Source: Pseudomonas gingeri
Lineage (GTDB): Bacteria > Pseudomonadota > Gammaproteobacteria > Pseudomonadales > Pseudomonadaceae
Assembly (NCBI RefSeq): GCF_013386115.1
Contig: NZ_JACAOR010000014.1
Coordinates: 1-64,000 of the forward strand
DNA length: 64,000 bases
Direction: 5' to 3'
The notes beneath the pieces were generated by a model. The model did no database searches, was not told the origin of the DNA, and saw nothing but the letters and a program-made list of their open reading frames with translations. The position numbers were made by a program, and so were the translations under genes. Positions 23,891 to 31,682 of the stretch are shown piece after piece. Each line of letters opens with the position of its first letter. Position 1 is the stretch's first letter.

Positions 23891-24235
23891 TTACCAGCGT
23901 GGGCCGTAGCCGTAGTGCGGGTGACCGTAGTACGCCGGACGGTAGTAGCCGCCACCGCCGTAGACCACCACCGGAGGCGGTGCCTGGACGTAGACCGGGG
24001 CCGGCTGGTAGTAGACCGGAGCCGGTTGCTGGACATAGACCGGTGCGGGCTGTGCATAGACAGGCTGCTGGACGTAGACCGGGCGGCTGTTCGATACCAC
24101 CGAGCCGACAATCGCCCCACCGATCACGCCACCCAACAAGGCAGGACCAACCCAGCCGCCACCGTGGGCGGAGGCCTGACCTGCGACAGCGAGTGCACCA
24201 ACGAGCAAAGCTATCTTGGGAATTGTACGAATCAT
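23891..24235 (-). CDS. Exported Pro/Tyr/Val repeat protein with glycine zipper
   Basis: A 114-residue exported protein. A signal peptide ends near residue 22 (GQASA-H). A short glycine-zipper segment, GGVIGGAIVGSVV, follows, which suggests membrane association. The C-terminal half is built of repeated VYVQQP/VYAQPAP/VYYQPAP units and ends in a Gly/Tyr-rich tail with several His residues. GAGGAA lies before the start chosen; the frame is open 17 codons further up. Similar small proteins occur widely in Pseudomonas as envelope proteins of unknown function, sometimes stress induced. Confidence 0.8.
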   Translation of the reverse strand: MIRTIPKIALLVGALAVAGQASAHGGGWVGPALLGGVIGGAIVGSVVSNSRPVYVQQPVYAQPAPVYVQQPAPVYYQPAPVYVQAPPPVVVYGGGGYYRPAYYGHPHYGYGPRW

Positions 24236-24492
24236 GATTATTCCTCGGGTTCCAACCCCAGCGCTTGTTGTCTGCAATAGACTCAAGGACTGTCGCGGGG
24301 ATACTTCTATGACAGCGACTTCCTGAAAATCTTCACAGCCGCTGAGTAAATTTTGTGTAAGGTTCCTGGCGATGCTTCCTTACAGTCCTGCGATACCCGC
24401 GCCAGAGCCTTGCACTTGCGGGCTATGATCAACGAAAACCAGGGTCGATGGCTAATCCCGTCTATCCGAAAGTACCCTTCAGGAGATGAAAC

Positions 24493-25311
24493 ATGCAGAT
24501 GAACCCCAACAAAGACACCCAGCTGTGCATGTCATTGTCTGGGCGCCCCGGAAATTTCGGCCTGCGTTTCCACAATCATCTGTATGAACAGCTGGGCCTG
24601 AACTTCTACTACAAGGCCTTCAGCAGCCAGGACCTGCCCGGCGCGGTCGGCGGGATCCGAGCCCTGGGGATCCGTGGCTGCGGTGTGTCGATGCCGTTCA
24701 AGGAAGCCTGCATCGCCCTGGTGGACGAGCTGGACGCCTCGGCCGCGGCGATCCAGTCGATCAACACCATCGTCAACACCGCCGGCCATCTCAAGGCCTA
24801 CAACACCGACTACATCGCGATTGCCCAGTTGCTGGAGACCCATGCGGTGCCCCGCGACACCAGCTTTGCCCTGCGTGGCAGCGGCGGCATGGCCAAGGCC
24901 GTGGCGTCGGCCCTGCGTGACGGCGGTTACCGCAATGGCGTGATCGTGGCGCGCAATGAGCCGGCCGGCAAGGCGCTGGCGGCGATCTGCGGTTACGAGT
25001 GGCAGGCGCAACTGGGCGAGTTGCGCCCGCAGATGCTGGTCAATGTGACGCCGGTGGGCATGGACGGTGGGCCGGAGGCCGGTCAGTTGGCTTTCGAGGC
25101 CAGCGCGGTGGACGCGGCCGAGACGCTGTTCGATGTGGTGGCGATTCCTTCGGAAACGCCACTGATCGTGCGCGGGCGGGAGCAGGGCAAGCGGGTGATC
25201 ACCGGCCTGGAAGTGATTGCCATCCAGGCCCTGGAGCAATTTGTGCTGTACACCGGCGTGCGACCGACAGCGGAGCAGTTCCAGAAGGCCGTGGCGTTTG
25301 CCCGGACCTAG
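24493..25311 (+). CDS. Shikimate 5-dehydrogenase-like protein
   Basis: A 272-residue protein of the AroE/YdiB family. The N-terminal substrate domain has SLSGRPGNFG in place of the usual binding motif and MPFKEACIALVDEL, whose lysine matches the catalytic Lys of shikimate dehydrogenases. NTDYIAI carries the partner Asp. The Rossmann domain has GSGGMAKAVASAL instead of the common GAGGAARA. The last helix is typical. GGAGATG precedes the start. It stands alone, and pseudomonads usually have a separate canonical aroE, so this is probably a paralogue acting on quinate, shikimate or another hydroxy acid. The differences in the substrate motif mean activity on shikimate is not assured. Confidence 0.85.
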   Translation: MQMNPNKDTQLCMSLSGRPGNFGLRFHNHLYEQLGLNFYYKAFSSQDLPGAVGGIRALGIRGCGVSMPFKEACIALVDELDASAAAIQSINTIVNTAGHLKAYNTDYIAIAQLLETHAVPRDTSFALRGSGGMAKAVASALRDGGYRNGVIVARNEPAGKALAAICGYEWQAQLGELRPQMLVNVTPVGMDGGPEAGQLAFEASAVDAAETLFDVVAIPSETPLIVRGREQGKRVITGLEVIAIQALEQFVLYTGVRPTAEQFQKAVAFART

Positions 25312-25328
25312 AGACACCACGCGATTCT

Positions 25329-25356
25329 TGCAGGAGCCGGCTTGCCGGCTCCTGCA
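25329..25356. repeat. REP-type palindrome between convergent genes
   Basis: TGCAGGAGCCGG-CTTG-CCGGCTCCTGCA is a perfect 12-bp inverted repeat carrying the Pseudomonas REP core GGAGCCGGCTTGCCGGC. It lies between the convergent shikimate dehydrogenase-like gene and yceH, where it can also serve as a two-way terminator. Confidence 0.8.
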
Positions 25357-25364
25357 GAGGGAGG

Positions 25365-26012
25365 TCACTCCAACCGGGCAAGGCGCTCTTCCAGCGCCGC
25401 AATCCGTGCCTCCAGCTCTTCGATCCGTTCCACTGACACCGCGCCCGCAGTGCCGCGCTCCGGTCCTTGCTGACGCGCCGCGATGATCGCTTCGATATCC
25501 GCCGGATCGCCCAGGGCATGGGTGTAGCGGTCTTCGCGCTGTCCGGCCTGGCGTGGAATCAACAGCGCCAGGCCCCGGGCGATCAGGCGCTCCAGCTGGT
25601 GCACCACCTGTTCGGTGTCCTCGAAATCATGCATCCGGCCACTGCGGGTCAGCAGCTCATTGACCGTCTGTGGTCCGCGCAGGAACAGCAGGCCGATCAG
25701 CACCACTTGCGCCGGCACCAGTTCCAGCGCCTTGTCGACCCGATGCTCCCAGCGATCGGCCCGGCTGCCCATCACCAGGCGGGTGAAGCCCTGGCCTTCG
25801 AGGGCGCGCAGGCTTTGCCCGACCTGGCCCTGGCTGAGGTTCGTCACCGGTTCGCGACTGGTTTTCTGGTTGCAGGCGAGGACCAGGGCATTGAGGGTCA
25901 GCGGGTAGGTTTCCGGGTTGGTGGCCTGCTTTTCGATCAGGGAGCCCAGGATGCGGATTTCCGTGCTGTTCAACCGTGGCTGGTCGCCGGAAGTCTCTTG
26001 CTCGGTGCTCAT
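25365..26012 (-). CDS. yceH: YceH family protein (DUF480)
   Basis: A 215-residue protein of the YceH/DUF480 family: two winged-helix domains arranged in tandem. It starts RLNSTEIRILGSLIEKQATNPETYPLTLNAL, includes the second-domain signature LLFLRGPQTVNELLTRSGRMHDFED, and ends with a short coiled coil (about residues 185-215). The function of YceH is unknown; its fold suggests DNA or protein binding. AGGGAA precedes the start. It is divergent from a DUF1993 gene. Confidence 0.92.
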   Translation of the reverse strand: MSTEQETSGDQPRLNSTEIRILGSLIEKQATNPETYPLTLNALVLACNQKTSREPVTNLSQGQVGQSLRALEGQGFTRLVMGSRADRWEHRVDKALELVPAQVVLIGLLFLRGPQTVNELLTRSGRMHDFEDTEQVVHQLERLIARGLALLIPRQAGQREDRYTHALGDPADIEAIIAARQQGPERGTAGAVSVERIEELEARIAALEERLARLE

Positions 26013-26142
26013 TGTGCTGTTCCCTATGCGTTGGAAGGGCACTAGCGTAGGACTTCCCGACGTAAAAAGACAAGCCGCAACGACGGGAACCCTGGCTATA
26101 ATCGCCCGGCTTCATTCCTGCCATCTTCATTGCGAGATCCCC

Positions 26143-26652
26143 ATGACCATTTCCCTGTACGCAGCTTCCATTCCGGTTTTCAAGCAAATGCTCAACGCCC
26201 TGAGCGACGTTCTGAACAAGGCCGAAGCCCACGCGACGGCGAAGAACATCGATCCGAGCGTATTCGTACAAGCCCGCCTGGCTCCGGACATGTTCCCCCT
26301 GGTGCGCCAGGTGCAGATCGCGGTCGATTTCGCCAAGGGCGTGTCGTCGCGTCTGGCAGAGATCGAAGTACCGTCCTACCCGGATACCGAAACCACCTTC
26401 GCCGATCTGCAGGCACTGCTGAGCAAGACCCTGGCGCACCTGGACAGCATCACCGCCGCACAGGTCGACGGCAAGGAAGGCATCGAGATCGTGACCCGTC
26501 CGGGCACGCCGAAAGAGAAGCGCTTCAGCGGCCAGTCGTACCTGCTGAGCTATGGCCTGCCACAGTTCTTCTTCCATGTGACCACTGCCTACGCGATCCT
26601 GCGTCACAACGGCGTGGAAATCGGCAAGCGCGACTACATGGGCGCGTTCTGA
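26143..26652 (+). CDS. DUF1993 family protein
   Basis: A 169-residue cytoplasmic protein of the DUF1993 family, a DinB-like four-helix fold. Recognisable segments are SLYAASIPVFKQMLNALSDVL at the N-terminus, ARLAPDMFPLVRQVQIAVDFAKG, and the C-terminal FFFHVTTAYAILRHNGVEIGK. The His in the last segment and those before it could bind metal as in DinB proteins, but no function is established. Length is normal. It stands alone, with a REP hairpin downstream. Confidence 0.9.
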   Translation: MTISLYAASIPVFKQMLNALSDVLNKAEAHATAKNIDPSVFVQARLAPDMFPLVRQVQIAVDFAKGVSSRLAEIEVPSYPDTETTFADLQALLSKTLAHLDSITAAQVDGKEGIEIVTRPGTPKEKRFSGQSYLLSYGLPQFFFHVTTAYAILRHNGVEIGKRDYMGAF

Positions 26653-26673
26653 TTCGTCAAACCTGACGCACTG

Positions 26674-26697
26674 CCTGTGGGAGCCCGCTCCCACAGG
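26674..26697. repeat. REP-like hairpin CCTGTGGGAG-CCCG-CTCCCACAGG
   Basis: A perfect 10-bp inverted repeat containing the GTGGGAGC core of Pseudomonas REP elements. It sits between two convergent genes and probably doubles as a terminator. Confidence 0.75.
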
Positions 26698-26741
26698 TCT
26701 GCTTTCACAAGGACTGCTTCGTGACCGCGCACGGTCGGCGC

Positions 26742-27656
26742 TTAACCTTCCGCCCCCATGAACAGCTCGCGCCGGGCGCCTTCGGTAATTGCCAGGATGC
26801 CGGGATGCTTGACCTTGCGCTCCACCGAGATCGCATAGAAAGATTCGCTCACGGCATCGGTCTGGCCCATCAGCCTGACGCCGTACTGCTTGCACACCTC
26901 ATCGGCGATCACGCTCGGGGCGATAAAGAAGCCGCTGCCGGACTGCCCGAAGGCCTGCATCAAGGCGCTGTCGTCGAACTCACCGACAATCTTCGGCTGG
27001 ATCTTCTGTTCGGCGAACCAGCGCAACAAGCGGCTGCGCACCACGGTTTCCTGGCCGGGAATCAGTAGCGGCGCGCCCTGCAGGCAGTTGGGGAAGGTGT
27101 CGCCGTAGCGTTGCGCCAACGCCTCGGTGGCGAAAAAACTGACCCCGCATTCCCCCAGTTTCTGGCTGTAGCCCTTGATATCCAGGTGGCTCGGCATCGG
27201 GCTGTCGGAAATCACCAGATCCAGGCGCTGGATCGCCAGGTCCGCCAGCAGGCGTTCGAGCTTGTCTTCGCGGCAGGTAATGCGGATCGGTTCGTCCAGC
27301 TCCATGGTCGGGGCGATCAGCCGGTAGACGATGGACTTGGGCACCACATCCGCCACTCCGACCCGAAACAGCACCTGCTGCTCTTTCGGCTGTGCCCGCA
27401 GCATCGCCTCCAACTCATTGCCCAACTGGAACATCTGCTCGGCGTAGGGCAGGGTCTGGCGCCCGGCTTCGGTCAGTTCGAGCTGGCGTCCGGCCTTGCG
27501 GAACAGCTCAACGCCAAAGGTCTGTTCCAGCAGGCTGATCTGGCCGCTGATGGTTTGCGGGGTCAGGTTCAGCTGTTCACAGGCGCGCACGATGCTGCCG
27601 GTCTTGGCCACGACCCAGAAATAGTGCAATTGCCGGTAATTGAGCATGGCGGCCAT
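26742..27656 (-). CDS. nhaR: NhaR-like LysR family regulator
   Basis: A 304-residue LysR-type regulator that matches NhaR through its length. Key segments are NYRQLHYFWVVAKTGSIVRA, LTPQTISGQISLLEQ, FRVGVADVVPKSIVYRL, ISDSPMPSH, GECGVSFFAT and IVGEFDDSALMQAFG. In enterobacteria NhaR senses sodium and activates nhaA and polysaccharide genes; in pseudomonads no nhaA is next to it here. Starts at 27656 or 27647 are both possible, as neither has a strong ribosome site. A perfect inverted repeat overlaps the start region, suggesting autoregulation. It is divergent from a small lipoprotein gene and TerC. Confidence 0.88.
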   Translation of the reverse strand: MAAMLNYRQLHYFWVVAKTGSIVRACEQLNLTPQTISGQISLLEQTFGVELFRKAGRQLELTEAGRQTLPYAEQMFQLGNELEAMLRAQPKEQQVLFRVGVADVVPKSIVYRLIAPTMELDEPIRITCREDKLERLLADLAIQRLDLVISDSPMPSHLDIKGYSQKLGECGVSFFATEALAQRYGDTFPNCLQGAPLLIPGQETVVRSRLLRWFAEQKIQPKIVGEFDDSALMQAFGQSGSGFFIAPSVIADEVCKQYGVRLMGQTDAVSESFYAISVERKVKHPGILAITEGARRELFMGAEG

Positions 27657-27657
27657 C

Positions 27658-27676
27658 ACTTCGTAAAAAGCGAAGT
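27658..27676. promoter_or_regulatory. Palindrome with T-N11-A core at the nhaR start
   Basis: ACTTCG-TAAAAAG-CGAAGT is a perfect 6-bp inverted repeat next to the nhaR start codon. Its inner part, TCG-N7-CGA, satisfies the T-N11-A rule for LysR-type sites, so it is a good candidate for NhaR autoregulation or control of the divergent lipoprotein/TerC genes. Confidence 0.5.
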
Positions 27677-27781
27677 ATAGCGCTTAAAAATACGAATTTT
27701 CCTGAAGTATCGCGCTCCCTAGAATGCAGCGCTATCGGCGAGCCAACTGAGCGGTTCGCCCGGGAACAGAAGGAACCCTGG

Positions 27782-28024
27782 ATGAAACGCCATTCGATCA
27801 TGACCACCTCGCTGCTGATCGCCTCCTTGCTGGTGCTCGGCGGTTGCGACCAGGCAGAAAAAAGCGCCCGGCAGTTGATGGGCACGGCGGCCGAAACGGC
27901 CAAGCAAGCCATCGACGATACGCACAAGGCGGCCGAACAGGCCCTCAGTGACGCGACCAGGGGGTTGCCGCTCAACAAATCGAAACCCGCGGACGAGACT
28001 GAAAAGTCGTCCCGGGAAATCTAA
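27782..28024 (+). CDS. Small lipoprotein with helical, Ala-rich body
   Basis: An 80-residue protein with a lipoprotein signal peptide and lipobox LGGC (Cys22). The mature part is an amphipathic helical stretch with a repeated heptad-like Ala/Lys pattern (ARQLMGTAAETAKQAIDDTHKAAEQAL) resembling LEA-like or Lpp-like small coiled coils. AAGGAA precedes the start. It lies 28 bp before the TerC gene on the same strand, so the two may share a transcript. Function unknown. Confidence 0.8.
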   Translation: MKRHSIMTTSLLIASLLVLGGCDQAEKSARQLMGTAAETAKQAIDDTHKAAEQALSDATRGLPLNKSKPADETEKSSREI

Positions 28025-28052
28025 CCCGCTTTACCGGAATCAGGACTGAACC

Positions 28053-28802
28053 ATGGAATACCTGTTGGAACTCGCTGTCAGCCCCACCGCCTGGATTGCC
28101 CTGGCGACGTTGATCGTCATGGAGATCGTGCTCGGCATCGATAACCTGATCTTCATTTCGATCCTGACCAACAAGCTGCCTGCGCAGTTTCGCACCAAGG
28201 CGCGGCGGATCGGTATCGGCATGGCGCTGATCCTGCGCCTGGCCCTGCTCGGCACCATCGCCTACATCGTCAAGCTCACGGCGCCGGTGCTCGAGGTGTT
28301 CGGCCAGGCGTTTTCCTGGAAGGACATGATCCTGATCGCCGGTGGCCTGTTCCTGGTCTGGAAGGCAACCACTGAAATCCATCACAGCATGGACCCGGAA
28401 ACCAAGGAGCACGATGACAGGCCTTCGCGGGTGTCGCTGGGGTTTGCTGCCGCCATCGGCCAGATCCTGATGCTCGACCTGGTCTTTTCCATCGACAGCA
28501 TCATCACCGCGGTGGGGATGACCGAACACCTGCCGATCATGGTGATCGCGGTGGTCGTGGCGGTAGCCGTGATGTTGCTGGCTTCCGAGCCGTTGGCGAA
28601 GTTCATCAACGACAACCCGACGGTGGTGATGCTGGCCCTGGGCTTCCTGATCATGATCGGCATGACGCTGATCGCCGAAGGCTTCGGTGCCCATGTGCCC
28701 AAGGGCTATGTGTACGCCGCCATGACCTTCTCGGCGGTGATCGAGGGGCTGAACATGCTGGCCCGTCGTGCCCGGCAGAAACGCGAGGCGGTGCAAGCCT
28801 GA
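28053..28802 (+). CDS. TerC family integral membrane protein
   Basis: A 249-residue inner-membrane protein of the TerC/YgdQ group with seven hydrophobic segments. The two family motifs with buried acidic residues are present: MEIVLGIDNLIFISIL near the N-terminus and MLDLVFSIDSIITAVG in the middle. A hydrophilic loop (residues about 108-130) separates the halves. TerC proteins are linked to tellurite resistance and to manganese export or metalation of exported proteins; YgdQ-like members lack the CBS domain of larger relatives. The gene is followed by a strong terminator. Confidence 0.92.
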   Translation: MEYLLELAVSPTAWIALATLIVMEIVLGIDNLIFISILTNKLPAQFRTKARRIGIGMALILRLALLGTIAYIVKLTAPVLEVFGQAFSWKDMILIAGGLFLVWKATTEIHHSMDPETKEHDDRPSRVSLGFAAAIGQILMLDLVFSIDSIITAVGMTEHLPIMVIAVVVAVAVMLLASEPLAKFINDNPTVVMLALGFLIMIGMTLIAEGFGAHVPKGYVYAAMTFSAVIEGLNMLARRARQKREAVQA

Positions 28803-28821
28803 TCCGCGTCGTGTAACGAGA

Positions 28822-28852
28822 AAGGCCGCCTGGTTCCAGGCGGCCTTTTTTG
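28822..28852 (+). terminator. Intrinsic terminator after terC-like gene
   Basis: AAGGCCGCCTGG and CCAGGCGGCCTT form a 12-bp stem with a TT loop, followed by TTTTTTG. The stem is a textbook terminator and also serves the minus-strand gene that ends 14 bp further on. Confidence 0.9.
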
Positions 28853-28863
28853 TGGGAAATCTC

Positions 28864-29031
28864 TTAATGGGCGCTGACGGTGCGTCCCTGTGGCTTGTCG
28901 GCTTCCTGCGGTTGCGAGGGTAGGGCGTGCGGGTGATGGCGACGGGAGATCCGCAGGATTCCCCACAACATGGCCGCCGCGACCGCCAGCCAACCCAGGA
29001 TCAACAATGCAACTGTCACGATAAGGCTCAT
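28864..29031 (-). CDS. Small single-pass membrane protein (55 aa)
   Basis: A 55-residue protein too short for usual gene-length cut-offs. It starts MSLIVTVALLILGWLAVAAA, one transmembrane helix (about residues 3-25), continues with LRISRRHHPHA as a positive cytoplasmic segment, and ends in a charged tail. GGAGG lies 6 bases before the ATG, and its 3' end is next to the terC terminator. Membrane topology by the positive-inside rule places the C-terminus inside. Function unknown. Confidence 0.65.
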   Translation of the reverse strand: MSLIVTVALLILGWLAVAAAMLWGILRISRRHHPHALPSQPQEADKPQGRTVSAH

Positions 29032-29259
29032 CAGTGCCTCCTTCGCCCCGAAGGGGCTCGCTCACTTCGTCTTGCTTGAGGATCAGTCTAGTCGCTGGGA
29101 TGTTTCAGGCTATTGACCAATGGTCGTGTTCGGTCAGTCATTTCGCTCTATGGCGTCGGACAAACTGTGATGAAAGGCTATACCACCGCGTGACTGCGAC
29201 CTATGATCAAGGCCCGAGCCGGGGCTGACCTTGCCTGGCACCTGATCAAGAGAGTGAAG

Positions 29260-29946
29260 ATGTTCGAGGGATCAACCCATTTGCGCTGCCTGTCATCCCG
29301 CCGGTTGTTGATGGTGGGCGCCCTGTTGCTGGCCCTGGGCGGCTGTGCCGGCAGCGTCCAGCCGGAAATCCAGCGTTTGCCGGAGCGTGTGGAACTCAAT
29401 GGTGTGCCGTTTTTCCGCGGCGAGGTTTATCAGAGCGGTCCGGGAGCCCTGGCCAGCATGCTGTCGCAACAGGGCGTGACCGTGACCCCTGGGCTGTTGG
29501 ACAAGCCCCTGAAGCTGCCGGGCGCCGAGGCGGATCTGCAACGCAATATGCAGGTGCTGGCGCGCGAGTACGGCATGGTGGTGTACCCGCTGGATGCCGA
29601 ATTGCCGGCGGTGCTGACTCAGGTCGCGGCCGGATATCCGGTGATGGTGCGGTTCAATGAAGGGCGGTTGTTTTCCGAACCGCGTTATGCCGTGGTGGCC
29701 GGCTACAACCGGACCAAGCAGACGGTGTTGTTGCGGGCGGGGATGAACCGTCGGCTGCTGATGGATTTCGACAAGTTCACTTCGGCCTGGAAGAGCGCCG
29801 GTGGCTGGGCGGTACTGATCCAGGCGCCGACGCAACTGCCGGCCCAGGTCGATCGGCAGCGCTGGTTGAAGGCCGCCGATGACCTGTCCCGGGCAGGACA
29901 GGAGCAGGCGGCGGCGAAGGCGACCAGGGCCATTGCCGGACACTGA
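29260..29946 (+). CDS. C39 peptidase-like lipoprotein without catalytic residues
   Basis: A 228-residue lipoprotein (lipobox LALGGC, Cys29) with a papain-like C39 fold. In active relatives known to me the first catalytic motif is QCGPAAL and the histidine is HYAVV. Here these read Gln58-Ser59-Gly-Pro-Gly-Ala-Leu and Arg142-Tyr-Ala-Val-Val, so both the nucleophile and the general base are replaced. The fold otherwise looks complete (VELNGVPFF, LLRAGMNRR, AGGWAVLIQ). The ATG at 29260 is preceded by a GAGAG ribosome site, but the frame is open further upstream. It is probably an outer- or inner-membrane-anchored binding protein rather than a protease. It stands alone, upstream of a REP pair. Confidence 0.82.
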   Translation: MFEGSTHLRCLSSRRLLMVGALLLALGGCAGSVQPEIQRLPERVELNGVPFFRGEVYQSGPGALASMLSQQGVTVTPGLLDKPLKLPGAEADLQRNMQVLAREYGMVVYPLDAELPAVLTQVAAGYPVMVRFNEGRLFSEPRYAVVAGYNRTKQTVLLRAGMNRRLLMDFDKFTSAWKSAGGWAVLIQAPTQLPAQVDRQRWLKAADDLSRAGQEQAAAKATRAIAGH

Positions 29947-29977
29947 TCGCTCGCAGCCCGCATGACACAGGAAAACC

Positions 29978-30076
29978 TTGTGGGAGCGGGCTTGTCGGGA
30001 CGCCGCAGCCCCGGGAAGAGAGCCTTGAGGTTTGCAGCCTTCTCGAGGGGCTCTTCGCCGGCAAGCTCCCGCAAGG
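29978..30076. repeat. REP pair facing each other
   Basis: CTTGTGGGAGCGGGCTTGTCG at the left and CGCCGGCAAGCTCCCGCAAGGA at the right are inverted copies of the Pseudomonas REP core, about 50 bp apart, forming a BIME-like unit between two convergent genes. Confidence 0.75.
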
Positions 30077-30077
30077 A

Positions 30078-31361
30078 CTAAACCCCGAGTTTGTCGCGCA
30101 TCGTGTAGTACCAGGCCCCCAGCGCGGTAAATGGTGTGCGCAGCAGTTGCCCGCCGGGAAACGGATAGTGTGGCAGGTCGGCAAAGGCATCGAAGCGCTC
30201 GGCCTGTCCGCGCAAGGCTTCGGCCAGCACTTTGCCCGCCAGGTGCGTGTAGGTCACCCCGTGGCCGCTGCAGCCCTGGGAATAATAGATGTTGTCGCCC
30301 AGGCGACCGACCTGGGGCAGGCGCGACAGGGTCAGCAGGAAGTTGCCGGTCCAGGCGTAGTCGATCTTCACGTCCTTGAGTTGCGGGAAGGCCTTGAGCA
30401 TCTTCGGCCGGATGATCGCCTCGATATTCGCCGGATCCCGTGCGCCATAGACCACGCCACCGCCGAAGATCAGGCGCTTGTCGCCGGAAAGACGGTAGTA
30501 GTCCAGCAGGTAGTTGCAGTCTTCCACGCAGTAATCCTGCGGCAGCAACGATTTCGCCAGTGCATCGCTCAACGGCTCGGTGGTGATCACCTGGGTGCCG
30601 CAGGGCATCGACTTGGCGGCCAGTTCCGGCACCAGGTTGCCCAGATAGGCATTGCCCGCGACGATGATGAACTTGGCCCTGACCTTGCCCTGTGGCGTGT
30701 GCACCACCGGGTTGGCGCCGCGTTCGATACGTACTGCGGGCGATTGCTCGTAGATCGTGCCGCCGAGTGACTCGACCGCCGCCGCTTCGCCGAGCGCGAG
30801 GTTGAGCGGATGGATATGGCCGCCGCTCATGTCGAGCATGCCGCCGACATACTGATCGCAGTCGACCACTTCGCGGATACGGCGCTGGTCCATCAACTCC
30901 AGCTGGGTATGACCATAACGTTCCCAGAGCTTTTTCTGGGATTCGAGGTGGCCCATCTGCTTTTTGGTGATGGCGGCAAAGACACCGCCGTCCTTGAGGT
31001 CGCACTGGATGTTGTACCTGGCTACCCGTTCCCGAATGATCCGGCCGCCTTCAAAGGCCATCTGTCCGAGCAGTTGTGCCTGTCTGGCGCCGACGCTGCG
31101 CTCGATCACATCGATATCGCGGCTGTAGCTGTTGACGATCTGGCCGCCGTTGCGGCCCGAGGCGCCGAAGCCGACCCTGGCGGCTTCCAGCACCGTGACC
31201 CGGAAACCGTTCTCCAGCAGGAACAGTGCGCTGGAGAGGCCGGTGTAGCCGGCACCGATCACGCATACATCGGTTTCGACGTCATCCTGCAACAGCGGGC
31301 GCTCGGGAACCGGATTGGCCGATGCGGCGTAATAGGACTGGGGGTAGGGGGTGTTCGCCAT
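30078..31361 (-). CDS. puuB: FAD-dependent oxidase, gamma-glutamylputrescine oxidase type
   Basis: A 427-residue flavoprotein of the DAO family. The FAD-binding site is near the N-terminus, VCVIGAGYTGLSSALFLLENG, followed by ARVGFGASGRNGGQIVNSYSRD, a hallmark of PuuB-like proteins. The C-terminal segment YYSQGCSGHGVTYTHLAGKVLAE belongs to the FAD/amine site. In Pseudomonas several PauB/PuuB paralogues oxidise gamma-glutamylated polyamines to aldehydes in polyamine degradation. No other puu/pau gene is adjacent, so the symbol is family-level only. It is divergent from the tRNA-Val genes and convergent with the C39-like lipoprotein gene. Confidence 0.88.
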   Translation of the reverse strand: MANTPYPQSYYAASANPVPERPLLQDDVETDVCVIGAGYTGLSSALFLLENGFRVTVLEAARVGFGASGRNGGQIVNSYSRDIDVIERSVGARQAQLLGQMAFEGGRIIRERVARYNIQCDLKDGGVFAAITKKQMGHLESQKKLWERYGHTQLELMDQRRIREVVDCDQYVGGMLDMSGGHIHPLNLALGEAAAVESLGGTIYEQSPAVRIERGANPVVHTPQGKVRAKFIIVAGNAYLGNLVPELAAKSMPCGTQVITTEPLSDALAKSLLPQDYCVEDCNYLLDYYRLSGDKRLIFGGGVVYGARDPANIEAIIRPKMLKAFPQLKDVKIDYAWTGNFLLTLSRLPQVGRLGDNIYYSQGCSGHGVTYTHLAGKVLAEALRGQAERFDAFADLPHYPFPGGQLLRTPFTALGAWYYTMRDKLGV

Positions 31362-31504
31362 CCTGGAACCTCTGTTTTATATTTTTTACGAGTGGCCTGA
31401 TCCTACCTCAGATGAAATACCCCCGCCAGCCACCCGAAACATCGGCGTTGCCGAGGGCCAAATAAAAAATTTGCCTATTCATAGACTTAGCGGCAAAAAA
31501 GGTA

Positions 31505-31532
31505 TTGACACACTTCGCCAAATCCGTAGAAT
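31505..31532 (+). promoter_or_regulatory. Sigma-70 promoter of first tRNA-Val
   Basis: TTGACA and TAGAAT are separated by 16 bp, 13 bp before the tRNA 5' end. The match is near consensus. Confidence 0.8.
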
Positions 31533-31545
31533 GCCGCCTCACAGC

Positions 31546-31622
31546 AGGCACGTAGCTCAGTTGGTTAGAGCACCACCTTGACATGGTGGGGGTCGTTGGT
31601 TCGAGTCCAATCGCGCCTACCA
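31546..31622 (+). tRNA. tRNA-Val (anticodon GAC)
   Basis: A 77-nt tRNA with the 3' CCA encoded. The D arm (GCTCAGTTGGTTAGAGC), the anticodon arm CCACCTTGACATGGTGG with anticodon GAC, and the T arm (TTGGTTCGAGTCCAA) are canonical. The acceptor stem AGGCACG/CGCGCCT has one A-C mismatch at the fifth pair, shared with the second copy. It is the first of two near-identical genes, each with its own promoter and terminator. Confidence 0.97.
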
Positions 31623-31652
31623 AACAAAATCCGCTCTGCTGGGCGGTGTAGA

Positions 31653-31682
31653 AAGGCCAACCGAAAGGTTGGCCTTTTTTTC
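31653..31682 (+). terminator. Terminator of first tRNA-Val
   Basis: AAGGCCAACC-GAAA-GGTTGGCCTT with a GNRA loop, followed by eight T in a row. Confidence 0.93.

Noticed and set aside
25657..26895. A 412-codon open frame on the minus strand
   Set aside because: It overlaps yceH, the DUF1993 gene and nhaR in other frames and has no family match or ribosome site.
29293..31005. A 570-codon open frame on the minus strand
   Set aside because: It shadows the C39-like lipoprotein and PuuB-like genes; composition is Arg/Pro/Gly rich as in GC-driven antisense frames.
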